From the NCBI GenBank assembly GCA_916613615.1, contig OU744725.1:60892575-60956574 (forward strand): 64,000 nucleotides of DNA, given 5' to 3'. Source of the DNA: Steromphala cineraria. Lineage: Eukaryota; Mollusca; Gastropoda; Trochida; Trochidae. The notes under the pieces are model-generated. The model saw only the letters and a list, made by a program, of their open reading frames with translations, was not told the DNA's origin and did no database searches. Position numbers and translations under genes: made by a program. Shown here one piece after another: positions 1-34,942 of this stretch. Each line of letters starts with the position of its first letter. The stretch's first letter is position 1.

Positions 1-624
1 GATTCTAAACTGTAGATTTCGTGACCCCATGACCCAAATTAGGGTCACAGGAGTCACAACCTTAAAAACTTATTTTCATCATCATCTTCAGTTCCCAAAG
101 GTCTATTGAGCTGAAAGACTGCATGTAGACTCCTTGGCCAATTGGGATTCTAAACTGTAGGTTTCGTGACCCCATGACCCCAAATAGGGTCACAGGGGTC
201 ACAGGGGTCACAATCTTAAAAACCTATTTTTCTCCATTAGATGACAGTCTATGGCAAATTTATTTCTCCTTGGATATTTTAGTGTGGACTTCTTTCACTG
301 TCTAATATTGGCGATCTAGAAAGTGTTGAATAATAATAAATCATTTGGGTAAGGAAATTTATTCCGAAATCGTTACATTTGTCTTGTAATTTTTTTAAAG
401 GTTTTCTTGCAATAGATAACATCAGTTTAATTTTTAGCTCATCTGGCCTATATAAAACAAACTTGATATGATGCCTGATGAGCTACAGAGCCAATGGCTC
501 TATTTTTATAGGTTTTCTTGCAATAGGTAACATCAGTTTCATCTTTAGCTCATCTGGCCTGTAAAAAGCAAACTTGATATGATGCCTGATGAGCTACAGA
601 GCCAATGGCTCTATTTTTCTTCTT
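1..624 (+). repeat. Interspersed family A (GATGAGCT-hairpin), fragment and two mini copies
   Basis: Bases 1-240 hold two ~146-bp units of a dispersed family (restarting at gattctaaactgtag, positions 1 and 147) also seen at 27.1, 32.7, 34.9-36.3 and 55.4-56.4 kb. Bases 431-507 and 543-618 are two nearly identical short pieces. Each begins with (T)TTTAGCTCATCTGGCC and ends with GATGAGCT followed by the hairpin AGAGCCAATGGCTCT and ATTTTT. A 111-bp stretch including the 5' flank is duplicated, so the second piece arose by local duplication. Confidence 0.75.
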
Positions 625-1163
625 GAGCTTTAGTCCAAAGCTAATAGACCTAGCTTATTGAAACTTGGTATGTTGATCAGTCATCATGTGTAGACGTGCC
701 TTTGTCATTTTAAACTTCCCTAGATTTTTATGTTTAGTGGTTTAAGTGGAAACTTTTCTAAGAATTGTTGTTTCTTAGATGGGTTTAAGATACATACCCA
801 GGTAATCTGAATTATTTTAGTCTCTTGTTTTCAGTAGTTGAGGTTTGCACGTTGCAATAAGTTTTTTTAATTTCATAATTTTAATGATTCTTAGGTATGT
901 TGTTGAATAATTAGTTAATTTAGTAGGTTGAGTGTAATTTATGTTGGGTTTAGATAGAGATTAACTTTGGCTGTTATATCACAATATTTTCACACATAAA
1001 TAAGACTTATTCCAATTTTGCAAAATTTGGATTTAGTATCTCTATAACATTTTGCAAATTCATTGTTAATAGTCACATAGAAGTGCTAGAAATGTGAGTT
1101 ACTTTCAAATACTTCCGGTAAACAAACTTTGAGTTTTCTGTAGACATGTATGTTGTATCACAG
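625..1163. other. cdk8 intron, no recognisable feature
   Basis: AT-rich intron sequence before the first cdk8 exon of the window. No exon matching upstream CDK8 segments was found here. Confidence 0.6.
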
Positions 1164-23529
<22,366 letters not shown>

Positions 23530-23553
<24 letters not shown>

Positions 23554-24143
23554 CTCTCGTCTACGTATATGAACAGATTCTAACTCTGAATCTGGTCTAC
23601 GTATATGAACAGATTCTTACTCTGAATCTGGTCTACGTATATGAACAGATTCTAACTCTCGTCTACATATATGAACAGATTTTAACTCTGGTCTACGTAT
23701 ATGAACAGATTCTAACTCTGAATCTACCTACATGAACAGATTCTAACTCTCGTCTACGTATATGAACAGATTCTAACTCTGAATCTACCTACATGAACAG
23801 ATTCTAACTCTGGTCTACGTATATGAACAGATTCTAACTCTGAAGATTCTGAACATTGGATCCGTTTCCATAAACTGATTCTAAGGTCTGGATCCATTTC
23901 CGTGAACAGATTCTGAACTTGAGACCATGAAGAGGAACAGATTCTAAAGGCAAGATCTACTTACAAAAATGGAGTCTGAAGTTGTGTACATGAACAGATT
24001 CTGAAGTCAAGATCTATGAATGTGAACAGATTTTGAAGTTAGGATCACATTCATGAACAGATTCTGAACTATAGCAAAATCTTTGTCAAAGAACAGATTC
24101 TTATCTCACTTTTCACATCAACTTACATGAACAGATTCTTAAC
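23530..24143 (+). repeat. Minisatellite spanning the cdk8 stop codon
   Basis: About ten good units of tctacgtatatgaacagatt plus ctaactct (28-37 bp) up to ~23850, then decayed units keeping gaacagattct to 24143. The first unit encodes the last residues STYMNRF and supplies the stop TAA, so the array begins inside the coding sequence. Confidence 0.92.
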
Positions 24144-24920
24144 AGAACAGCATTCTGTTTGGTTATGTAAATAATATCTGCATCTATATTATCAGTTGTC
24201 ATATAACCATCTGTAAGTCAAGGTACTTTCAACTCCTTATGTCACAAACAAACTCTCATAAGAGATTGTATTTCAATGATTATTGTTAAGATGCTAAAAT
24301 GTTTTAAGGTTTCTCAATGTTTTGTAAATGTCATTTTGTGGCAAAGTATTTGCACTTGTTTGAGACAGTGATCATGTTCATGTAATATCAAGTTAAAACA
24401 TCTAATGTTGAAAAGGTTCTTAATATAATGTATCTTAAGATCTAAAAATTATTTTGCCACTAAAACATTTATATGCTTTTAGAAAATATAAAAACCAAAT
24501 TTTCTATCTTATTATTATCTCTCTTAAAATGTTTCTTTCCAAGCTAAACAACTAATGTTGGTTCTTTGAGGTCAGAAATTGTCAACCTTAAATTTAGGTA
24601 ACAATGTTTCCTCAAAGCTCTTTTCTTTGATCCTTTGATGCTGATTGCATAAATGATGGATAGAATTTTCTTTTTCTGAATATAAATTACATTTCGTTGA
24701 AAATGTTTAAATAACAGTAAGATCACTTTTGTTGTCCAAAGTTAAGGGCATGATGTTGTGCAAATTGTACATGGAGTTTGTAAATTCAAGCCACGTTCAT
24801 ATTGTAAATAATTTCATTTCATTTAAAACTCTATTTGTTAAGTCTTGTAATGTCAGTAACATGCAGAGACAGGGATAAAGAAAGTGTATTCTTCTCTTCT
24901 TAAGGATTACTCAAGGTTAT

Positions 24921-25288
24921 ACGGGGAGTAGCACGTTTTTAGGGGGACTATAAGGTGATGTCAGGAAAATGAAAATTAATGGTTCCAATTGAAAGACAAT
25001 GACTTTTGTTATGTATTTAAACTAAATGAAGTAGTAATAATTCAAATATTAAACATAAAGTTTAGCCATGCGATTCCTTTTTCTTACACAAAATGAATTA
25101 AAGGTGTTCACAAAAAATGGCCACCAGTGGATTTTTCATGATTCTTCATACTTTGTCCTCTTGACTTAGATGATTGGCTTGTGTAATGAGAGTTTTGACA
25201 CTGTCAAAATAATACATTTAGCATTAACTTACAATTATCAGTGAAAAATTTAAAATATAAAATTATCAAAAAACGTGCTACTGCCCCT
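24921..25288 (+). mobile_element. piggyBac-like MITE, copy 2
   Basis: The 5' end is worn (ggttatacggggagtagcac); the 3' end is intact (ACGTGCTACTGCCCCT then TTAA at 25289-25292). Interior matches copy 1 throughout. Confidence 0.85.
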
Positions 25289-26090
25289 TTAATACTGAGG
25301 ATACTGTGTTCCCGAAATAATGACAGATTCTTGGTATTGAATGTCCTTTCTGTTATTGTATCATTTTATTTCATATATATTTTTGAAAAAATTCCAAATT
25401 TGATTTTATTTATGCATTCATCTCATAAGAGTAAATAGTTTTTAATGACAAGAGTATTTACCAACCTGATTGAAATATATAAATCTTTGAAAATCTTATT
25501 TGAGAAAAAAAATGCTACAAAACTTTTTTTCTGTTTTTCATTGAAATATATGTTAGTAGGAGTTGATTTTTGGAGTCATTGTGTTACACACATTTAAAAG
25601 TGAATTATCAAATGGGGAATGCATTAGAGAAAGGATTCGTTAAGATAATGATTCCCCAAAGAGGTGAGATTATTTTTACGAATCTAAGACTATTGCAATC
25701 TCCATCATAATCCATACATGACTTTACAACATTAAAGCTGTCATTTTTTACATTTAAATATATTTCCCACAATTTACTATCGAAAAAGTGTATTTTATGT
25801 AGCTCACATATTTGACCTACCCTTAAGATGTCCTTGAATGGATTCCTTCGTGCACATGAATTGCCAATCATTCATGTACAGCTATATGAGTTACATCCAA
25901 TACCTTGCAATGCATGTGCGCTTCAAGCTTTGGTCTTGGGATGAAAAACACATGCATCTGATTGATAAACTAAGATTAAGGTTGTGTCAAATCGTCATAG
26001 CTCTGTGGACAAAAAGCTGGTTTAATATTGCACTTTCAAAGGTAAATTTTTGAGGTACTTACCATCCTATAAGGACATATCAGGGAAACT

Positions 26091-26560
26091 TGTCCTTGAC
26101 TACACTCGCCATATATGGCAGGGGCATAATGGATTACCCTCGGTTGTCCGTACATACGTACGTACGTATGTAACCACTCTATACAGGGTATTGTTTATCC
26201 ACTTCTCCTCAATATATGTGCATCTCATATTTGTTTTTCAATTTTTGAATTTTTTTCAAATTTCTGACATGTTTAACTTGGCTCATATTGGTATAAGGGA
26301 TGTTGTTTATCCACTTCTCCTCCAAAAGTACTTGATAGACTGCGCTGATCTTTCAAAAATGCTTTATAGGTATCCTAAAGGTGTGCATCTTATATTTTGT
26401 TTTGGGAATTTTTAATTTTCTACATTTAATGGATGTTCGAACTGAAATGAAGCTAAAAGTGTGCATCTCTTATTTTGTTTTAAATTCTATGGTGTTAAAC
26501 ATTGAGTGATTTTTTATTAGCAGGGGCATCTGTGTCCCCTGTGTGACACAATTTTCTAGT
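26091..26560 (+). mobile_element. Possible third HINE-like interspersed element
   Basis: Starts near a palindrome GCCATATATGGC with caggggcataatgg and tccgtacatacgtacg. Internal ~100-bp units restart at gttgtttatccacttctcct and gtgtgcatct. Ends with caggggcatctg and a hairpin TGTGTCccctgtgtGACACA. Boundaries and class are uncertain. Confidence 0.4.
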
Positions 26561-26799
26561 TATGAAAAAAAACCACTTAAATCGGACACTCCCAATGACC
26601 AGTAGGCACAATAAACATTGAATTTCTGAAACACAATAACACAACAGAGTGACATCATCCCCAACGATTAAGAAGGTATATTTCATCTTTCAAAGTGTAC
26701 ATTGTATTGATTTGTGTATGAGCAAATTGTAAGGTCCAAGCCAGGATCTGTTTAAATTTGTGTAAATTATGACAAGTAATATTGTAAATAGACCATAGA

Positions 26800-26805
26800 A
26801 ATAAA
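26800..26805 (+). terminator. Candidate cdk8 poly(A) signal
   Basis: AATAAA followed about 15-35 bp later by a GT-rich stretch (gtttgttgtgttggtttttg), the normal layout of an animal cleavage site. Assignment to cdk8 is by position only. Confidence 0.45.
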
Positions 26806-26839
26806 GATTGTTTAAAAGTTTGTTGTGTTGGTTTTTGTT

Positions 26840-27130
26840 TGATATGAAAGCTGAATGTCTTTGGTTATTGTGCAAAAGACATTGGCCCTGATAAGTATTT
26901 TAAAGGTATGATAAGTTGAGTTACCTCATCATTAGATGCATAATTCTTCATACAGTAAGATATGATAAAATACTTAGTGTTGTTGAAATCCATTACAGGT
27001 AGCAAATTCATTTGGCCATATCCAATCATGACAACTTCATGTATGGGATGGAGCTGCCAATCATATAATTTGCAGTGAAGTTTGCTACCTGACTGTTATG
27101 AATTGCAAATTTCTGACATGAACATTTACA
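26840..27130. other. Intergenic, no recognisable feature
   Basis: AT-rich sequence between the candidate cdk8 end and a repeat fragment. Confidence 0.5.
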
Positions 27131-27457
27131 TACGTCCGTCCATCCGTCCATCCAACCTTAAACATCGTGCATTTTGACTCCAGAAGAATATGATCTAGAA
27201 AGCTAAAATTGTGTGTTCAGACTCCTTGACTAGTGAGGATTATAATTTATAGCTTTGGTGTCCCTGTGGCCCCCTAAAGACCTTGTTTCGTCTTCTTTTC
27301 GGGAAGCAGAAGGCCTAGAAAGGTGAAACCTTGTATACAGATTCTTTAGGTAGTAAGAATTCTAAATTGTACATTGGTGGCCCTATCCAAGAGGAGAACC
27401 ACATTTGCTATGAATTGAAGTCTGATGAGCTACAGAGCCAGTATCTCTATTTTTTTA
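27131..27457 (+). repeat. Family A element, 5'-truncated
   Basis: Starts at a tccgtccatccg tract and ends with TGATGAGCTACAGAGCC and a worn hairpin plus T-run. Internal text tagaaagct.aaa, agactccttgactagtgagg and ggccccctaa matches the other copies. Confidence 0.75.
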
Positions 27458-28004
27458 ATAAATTGGATTTTGACATAATGTAACATTAGATAATCGTCCT
27501 ATCAGCTTCACATTCTATGAAACATGTTTCGAATAACTTTTTAAAGACGACGTTTCTTGTGTTTAGTAATTGTAAATGAAGTTGATATACCACTGACGCG
27601 TTGTTTACCGTGGTCTCTTCATTGCTTGGTGGTAAATATATATAATATGGACAATTGCAGATTGTAAATTTGCAGCATCTAGCACTGTCACTGCAAATTT
27701 ATTATCAAATGGCAGTCCAAATATTTCTAATAATGACAATATTCGTTCGTTAAAATTCGTGAACCTATATCACTCTCAGGAAGATTTGATAATATTTCCC
27801 CTTTAAGCTAATATTAAATTCGAAATTCAATTGTTTCTTTTGTCTGTATATCCAAGTAAGGACTTTTGAATGTTTATGTACTTACCTCCTCCCTATGTTT
27901 CTCTCTTTACATATTCATGTCAAAACTTACGTCTCAATATGTAAGCACAGTACATAAGAGAGGGTTTCACTTAGTTTGATTAATTGTAACCAACCCTTTC
28001 TTTT
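27458..28004. other. Intergenic, no recognisable feature
   Basis: AT-rich; nothing recognised. Confidence 0.5.
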
Positions 28005-28320
28005 GAATAAATATGTTTTAACCAAATATGAGCAAGGAATAAATATGTTTAAATCAAATATGAGCAAGGAATAAATATGTTTAAATCAAATATGAGAAAT
28101 GAATAAATATGTTTTAATCAAATATGAACAATGAATAAATATGTTTAAATCAAATATGAACAATGAATAAATATGTTTAAATCAAATATGAGCAATGAAT
28201 AAGTATGTTTTAATCAAATATGAGCAATGAATAAATATATAAATCAAATATGAACAATGAATAAATATGTTTGAATCAAATATGAACAATGAATAAATAT
28301 GTTTGAATCAGGTATGAGCA
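28005..28320 (+). repeat. 32-bp AT-rich minisatellite
   Basis: About ten copies of a 32-bp unit containing gaataaatatgtttaaatca and aatatgagcaat. Copies differ by single bases; one lacks a few bases near 28235. Confidence 0.95.
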
Positions 28321-29996
28321 CATTCATTTCTTATATTTGCACAGCAGCCACTTTTTCGACACTGCATATCAACACTTAGGTTCTGTATGAACATTTCTGT
28401 ATCAAAACTACCGTGAAAAAGGATACAAAAGATTTCTATTGAAAGCTGAAAAAAGAAAATGCACAGTTTCTAGGAAACCTTTACCGCGACGTGGATCAAG
28501 AAACAGAGGTAAAAGTACTTTAAAGTAATCGTTGAATTATTCACTCCAGAACGTTTAACCTTTTCAGTATTCCAAGATGAATGAGACCAATCGTACATGC
28601 TTCTGATTTCAGTCTTTATGTCCATATGTCACATAAACAGCTTGTTAAAGAATCTTGCAAGAGACTGCATATGTTCCTACACGTGTAATGAGAGATACAA
28701 TTTACGGCCTTTTTTCTCTTGTCTGTTAAACCCACGCTTGAGCAAACACCATCTGTAGCCCATTCTATCCACGTGTTAGATCTGCCGAATAACATCAGAG
28801 GATATCGATGTACATATTATCATAATCAAATTTTGCAAGAATAGGAAAGGTGTAGATAGAAATGAAATTCAGCGTGAACAGCATAAAGCTGTGATTTATA
28901 ATGGTGCGTTTTGATATTAAATTGAGTTATGAGAATCATGAATATGTAACGCTTATGAATAATAACAATTCCTAGTTCTTTTTAGCAACATGCCTGAAAT
29001 TACCTATAATTGATTGTCCAATGGGTGATTTACTACACGCTTTAGTAACTGTTGAGTTGGCTATTCTTACAATTGAAAAGAAACGCAGACTTTATAGTTT
29101 ACACGTCAAATTTATAATTCAAAGGAAATCGGCCAACTTATAATTCTACGGATTTTAAGTCCATCATATGTAGATTTAAAGGACATTCGTATACGTATTC
29201 ATGAAGAATTCAATGTGATCTTTGTTGAATTACAAACATTCCGATAAGATAAGAGAAAACTAATCTTAATTTTAGCTGCATCACTCGAACGAAAATCAAA
29301 AGGTTGCTGAAACAAGCGCAAATTTGATAATGCTTTGTTTCTGAAGGTGTCGAATTCAAGATCCGTCTTCTACACTAAGTTTCGACAACACACGTCCCTT
29401 TTATCTTTTTCGGTGTTGTATTAAAAATATGATACGAAAAAATATATGATTGGATGTTCAGAAATATGTGTTGTAACGTGTGATTTCATGTGTTTTTAGC
29501 AAACATGAATATGCTTAAAACGTACACGGAACATCTCTCCTTGTTGGCGAACATTAATAATCCTGTTTTCATTAACATTCTTCATTATAACGTCGAAAGA
29601 GTCCCTCATGAAATAAATGGAGACTATAACACGAGTAAGTGTGTTATATAAAACGAGTGTGAATTTTTGTAAAGGCCGACCAGGAGCGAGGGTTATGCAC
29701 AAATAAGCACGATCTTCGTAAAAGTCATATAACACACTTCCGAGGGTAATAATCGTTGCTAGACAAACGTGATATGTGCACATGTGCTCATTTTGAAAAT
29801 ATGACACTACTTATTTTAACCCTATGGGTAATAAAACCGGTTTACGTTCTAACGAGAAAAAGAAACGTCGCCACATTTTTAACATAGTAAGAGCAAAATA
29901 CTACTATTAATCCATAAGTTAGGCAAATGTGTTGTGAGGAGCAGACATAATTTTATGTATATGACATTCTCATTTTTATATCTGTTCAAAGAACTT
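28321..29996. other. Intergenic, no recognisable feature
   Basis: Non-repetitive sequence with short frames only (up to ~100 codons on the minus strand at 29496-29807, with no recognisable motif). Confidence 0.5.
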
Positions 29997-30348
29997 GCAT
30001 TCTCTCCCAACAGAGGCAGATCAAGTCATGTTGATTTAGCCTCTGTTCTATTACGACGAGTTTGTGGGATAGAATGGGAGATGCCGGATTGGAGGCAATC
30101 AAAATTAGTTGTGCAATCAGCGACGCTGTTCTTAAATCATCATTTTGTCTACTGAAACAAGGCAAAGGCATTATGATATGAACTACCCTTTCCATGCGAG
30201 AAGCCTTGTCATTTGATAAAGAAATTCAAATGTATTGAGATGAAAGTTTTTTTCCGCCAGGGGAAACTGCCGGAACCCATGGATTTCGTCGTAATAGAAC
30301 AGAGGCTAAATCAACATGACTTGATCTGCCTCTGTGGGGAGAGAATGC
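29997..30348. repeat. Inverted repeat with 63-bp arms
   Basis: Arm 29997-30059 and arm 30286-30348 are reverse complements with about one mismatch (both contain gcctctgttctattacgacg or its complement). They enclose 226 bp of unique sequence. No clear flanking duplication. Probably a fold-back or MITE-like element; short frames of 66-73 codons overlapping it are products of the arms. Confidence 0.85.
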
Positions 30349-30880
30349 TGGAAATCATGAATATGGGAAAAACATATTGTGCAATTATCAATGATAATCT
30401 TTTTTTCCAATGACACCGAGAGTGATAAGACAACAATCATACCATTTCCAATATCCCTAGGTTCTGTTGTGCAGTATATCATCATAGATCAAACAGATTT
30501 TTAACATCATGTTAAAGCGAACACCTTGTGAGAGGAAAGTTCCTGTATACAAAACAGGACTGTAAATCAATGTACAGTGCAGGCTTGTCAGATCAGGCAA
30601 TGTTAAAACCTTAGTGTTTACGCAAGCTGATGCCAGAGCTTAATGATATTGCAAAAAATACCTGATAGATCAGCCGTACCTGCAACTGCTTTGATCTAGC
30701 ATTATTTGCCGCATGTCTTAGTGTTGGTGGTCATAGGGGCTCTAACTAGCTATCGGAGGAGCATTTGGTTACATCAAATAGGTTTCTTATGCAATACTGG
30801 TTTTGTGTTTTTATAAGGAGTAGTCATTTTTAGAGTAGTCAAAATGGGATGCCGCCGAGCATTTAGACACTAGTTGGTTG
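30349..30880. other. Intergenic, no recognisable feature
   Basis: Nothing recognised. Confidence 0.45.
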
Positions 30881-30889
30881 CATGCATGA

Positions 30890-31460
30890 ATATGCAAGTT
30901 GGGGGCACAATATGCTAAAACCATTCATAATTAGACGTGTTTGGGGGCACAATATGCTAAAAAACATTAATAATTATACTTGTTATGGGGGCACAATATG
31001 GTAAAAACACACTGTATGTGTTTGTGCATGTTTTTAAATTCTTGTTTTTGGCAGTTTCCTCAAAAAGTGTGTTCATATGTGTTTGGGTGCACACATTTCT
31101 ATAACAAATCATAATTATACGTGTTTTGGGCACATTATGCTAAACACATTCATAATAAGACGTATTTGGGAGCACAATATGCTAAAGCATTAATAAGTAT
31201 ACTTGTTATGGAGGCAGAATAAGGTGAAAACACACTGTATGTGTTTGTGCATGTTTTTAGATTCTTGTTTTGGGCAGTTTCCTCAAAACGTGTGTGTTTG
31301 GGTGCACACATTTCTATAAAAAATCATAGTTATACGTGTTTTGGGCACAATATGCAGACAACACATGCATGTATTTGTTCTTTCATTCTTTTTAGGAGAA
31401 CAGTTTTCTGAAAACGCATTCGTAGTCGTGTGTGTTTGGGTACACAATATGATGAAAATA
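30890..31460 (+). repeat. ~45-bp tandem repeat with ~225-bp higher-order period
   Basis: Units of the type gggggcacaatatgctaaaa followed by a cataattatacgtgttt segment. Groups are separated by acacactgtatgtgtttgtg and gcagtttcctcaaaa, which recur about 225 bp apart (near 31005 and 31230). Moderately diverged. Confidence 0.8.
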
Positions 31461-32535
31461 CATCCATATACATGTTGGTTAGATCTTGTTAACGATAAAA
31501 TATAATATAAACTAATTTATTTGTTAAAAATGTTTTCCAGCATCAGAATGATAAAACAATAAGCTTGTACTTTGTGAACATTATTAATAATGACTGACAG
31601 GATAAATAAATATAATCACGACTGATATTCCGATGGAATAAATTTCATTTTTTAATCTTTTTTAATAGAAACTTATCATGGTAACAATATTTCAGCGAAA
31701 ATATAATTATGTAAGTCTCATAGTTGAAGATAAAAGAAAGTGGACACAAAAGTGGAATGGTTTTCTATTAAACTAAAACGCTTTAAACATCTTTGCCTCC
31801 TAGAAAACATGTAATTGTGGCGTTCATGGATTGGCAAGCTGATTGTATTTAATTAGGATATTGTAGTACGGAACATTACCATTTTTCTACTTTGTCAAAC
31901 ACAATCTCATTTAAACAAGGTAAACCTGATGAAGAGTTACGTCAGCTTCGGTTAGACCAGGGTAATAGTGTTGGTATAGCGCCTTGAGCAGTGGATGGAA
32001 GTGTGCACCATATTATATCCAATATTATATCATTATAAAAGAACAGCTGTCTCAACGTTGGTGTGTGGAGATCAGATAGTGTTACCGTACCCACTCTAAC
32101 AAAAGGATATACCAAATGGATACTCTTTGAAGATTTATATACTTATCAGTTTCAGCTTGAAAGCCAGACAGACATGCTGTTTACTCATCACTCAAATTGA
32201 CAATTTACAACTTGACAATGGTACGATGTACATGGTACCTACAAAAGTGGTCTTGTAAATTTAATTTACATAACATCCACAATTTTTCTTTATGTAATAT
32301 CTGGAGTTTTAACACTTGAGACTGTCTAGATACTGGTTTTGCTATCCCCTGTCAGTAGTTCATACTTATATTTTTCAGTTTCAATATTAAAGAAAGCATG
32401 GGCCATCGGAGTCTGTTTTTAATCATCTCCTAGAAAGTAATAGTTGTTGTTGTTGTTTATTTTCAATCGAAAACACACGAAGAAGGCTTATATTTTAAGA
32501 TAACTCGTTAACAGAACGCAAAACAATATTACGGT
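31461..32535. other. Intergenic, no recognisable feature
   Basis: AT-rich; nothing recognised. Confidence 0.5.
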
Positions 32536-32634
32536 TGAGATAATGACCTACAGCTGAGTGGGTATCGGATATAACCTTCAAGCGACAGCGAGAAGGTTAT
32601 ATCCGATAGCCACGAGGATGTGGTCATCATCTCA
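32536..32634. mobile_element. 99-bp fold-back hairpin element
   Basis: TGAGATAATGACC at the start and GGTCATCATCTCA at the end. The inner 17+ bp (tatcggatataaccttc and its complement) pair perfectly around a 12-base loop (aagcgacagcga). It could be a tiny MITE or a hairpin RNA precursor; sequence alone cannot separate these. Confidence 0.75.
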
Positions 32635-32696
32635 CATACACCACATGGCTTTACCAATTTGCATATTAACAGAAGTAGAACATCAACCAAATATTT

Positions 32697-33001
32697 AGTT
32701 ATAAGGCCTAGAAAGCTGAAACTTTGTGTACAGACTCTTTGACTGGTGAAGATTATAAATTGTAGCTTTGGTGGCCCTGTTGCCTCCAATAAAGGCAACA
32801 GGAACGTCCTTCAAATCTATTTTCTCTTCATCTTTTTCTCCTGAAGTATAAGGCCTAGAAAACTGAAACTTGTCGCCCATATACTTAATTTTATGATTGG
32901 TGCCCCTGTGGCCTCTACAAAGGGGGAATCACATTGGCCACACTCTACAGCATAATTGATGATGAAGCCTGATGAGCTACAGAGCCAATGGCTCTATTTT
33001 T
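32697..33001 (+). repeat. Family A element, 5'-truncated
   Basis: Two internal units (restarting at aaggcctagaaa.ctgaaact) followed by the intact 3' end GCCTGATGAGCT and hairpin AGAGCCAATGGCTCT with T-run. Confidence 0.8.
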
Positions 33002-33750
33002 CATTCTTTCGTATAATCTAATGTAAGTTTTGATAGATTAAGAACTTTTTTAAGGAGGTTGGATACCTATGTTACTGCACATCCGCAACAATCAGATTGT
33101 GCTATTTTAAAGTTTATGCTGTTTTGTTTATTTTTCACTGAAAGTGTGAGATAATAAATGAAAAAATTAAATAAATAATTATTTACTTTAATAAAAAACA
33201 ATGACTATGTTATATTTGTGAACATAAGTATTTGTTTTATGATAAAATTTATTTCACTAATTATTATATAATTAACCTTAACTACTAATGAAAATTTCTA
33301 AAAAAGGGTAATGTTGACAATGAAGAGTTATCTCCCCTGGATGTTAATTTTCATTGTTGTGGCTATATTGAATGTGAATATCTCTGTTATCCCCAGGTGA
33401 CATATTGTTTTTTCTTTTTAATCTTATTCTAGTGTGTATTAACTATAAAATATATAATTTTCAAAAAAATCGTAATACGAGAAATCAATTTTTTTCATAA
33501 AAGAAAAATATTTTACAAAAATAATCATACAAAAAAAAGGTTATTTGTATGAATTAACTTCATATTATTTTCAAGTTCCCTTTTTTCTGACTTAGTTTAT
33601 TTCCATACTGCAATACCTTAATAAGAAAAAATTTAAATAACAATTATATTCAAAAGTTGAATAGGAGTTTTTAAATTATTGAATTTTCATCATTGGGTGT
33701 CCTAACGGATAGGTCCTTTTTCGAACAAAAACTGTGGTGACATGGTATTT
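33002..33750. other. Intergenic, very AT-rich
   Basis: About 750 bp of A/T-rich sequence with no feature. Confidence 0.5.
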
Positions 33751-33754
33751 TTAT

Positions 33755-34031
33755 GGTAATGTATTAATTTGATCGTGTAAAAAATCTCATAACACAAACC
33801 AATTATCCATAGTCAGAGGACAAAGTATGAAGATTCATCTAAAATCCATTGGCGGCCATTTTGTGTGAATACCTTTAATTCATTTTGTGTAAGAAAAAGG
33901 AATCGCATGGCTAAACTTTACATATATATTTGACTTATTACTGCTTATTACTAAATGCATTGTCTTAATTTTCATTTCCCTGACATCACCTTATATCCCC
34001 CCCCCCCCCCTCAAAACGTGCTACTGCCCCT
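33755..34031 (-). mobile_element. piggyBac-like MITE, copy 3, truncated
   Basis: Right end is intact (ACGTGCTACTGCCCCT then TTAA at 34032-34035), with a C-run where the family has agggggaat. The left terminal repeat is not recognisable, so the copy is truncated or worn. Confidence 0.75.
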
Positions 34032-34035
34032 TTAA

Positions 34036-34942
34036 GGCACAAGTTCCATGTAATCTTTTTTCCACATTGATTCACATATTTACAGGGGATATTTGCTCTC
34101 ATAGCCTAGAAAACCCTGGCTTTTCATAATGCAACTTGTTTCTGTTCATGTGGGCTTTCAAAGACGTATTTTCGCTGTGGTAAAGAGACATGAAGGTTAT
34201 TGTGTTTTGTTTAATTTTCTATTTATGCTGAAAATTGGTTATTTTCATTAAACAAATAATTTTTTGATAATGATAAAATCAGCATCATCCCATCACTTTT
34301 GTCTGTCTGTTAAGTTTCTATATGAACCAAATGAACGCATGAAATGAAAATGTCTTATTAACATTGCAACTTTAAATACTATAATTTTTGATTATTCAAG
34401 AGTAATAAAATATAAACTGTTTATTCTCATAAACGTGAAACATTCATTTTAATGTTGACTTTCAATAATGACTCACTTCGAGAATATTCGACATCAAATA
34501 ATCTATCATATTTTGAAATTTATGATTATCATTATGAGCTTTCCACAATGCTTACTTTTCAACTATATTATGGTCACAAATTTCCCTCAGTAAAAAATAT
34601 TTTCATATATCTTATTTACATGTACACTTGCGTGTCTTAAGTTTGTTCACTTTCCAGTATATCTTAGTGCAAATATCAGTTTTTTTGGGTTTCGTTTGAA
34701 CATCAACAAATTGATTCCAGCAGCACTGAGAAAGGATCACCAATGATAATTTTGAGATTTGGCATGGCTAAATAGACCGATGGGTCATATTTTGTTTTAA
34801 ATTCCGATTTTTATCAAGTTCTGTTTAAAATATTCAATATAATAAACTATCAGCACAATAAACATTGATGAAAGCAAAAGAAAGAATAATTTTTAAGACC
34901 TAAAGCTGTCGATCACTCATGAAGAATTTTGTAGAAAAATAT
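34036..34942. other. Intergenic, no recognisable feature
   Basis: AT-rich sequence; nothing recognised. Confidence 0.5.

Larger units (their letters stand above)
23554..26820 (+). other. cdk8: Probable cdk8 3' UTR
   Basis: From the stop to the first convincing poly(A) signal at 26800. It contains the minisatellite, a piggyBac-like MITE (24921-25288) and a low-confidence interspersed element (26091-26560). The length is inferred; an earlier, weaker signal may be used. Confidence 0.4.
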
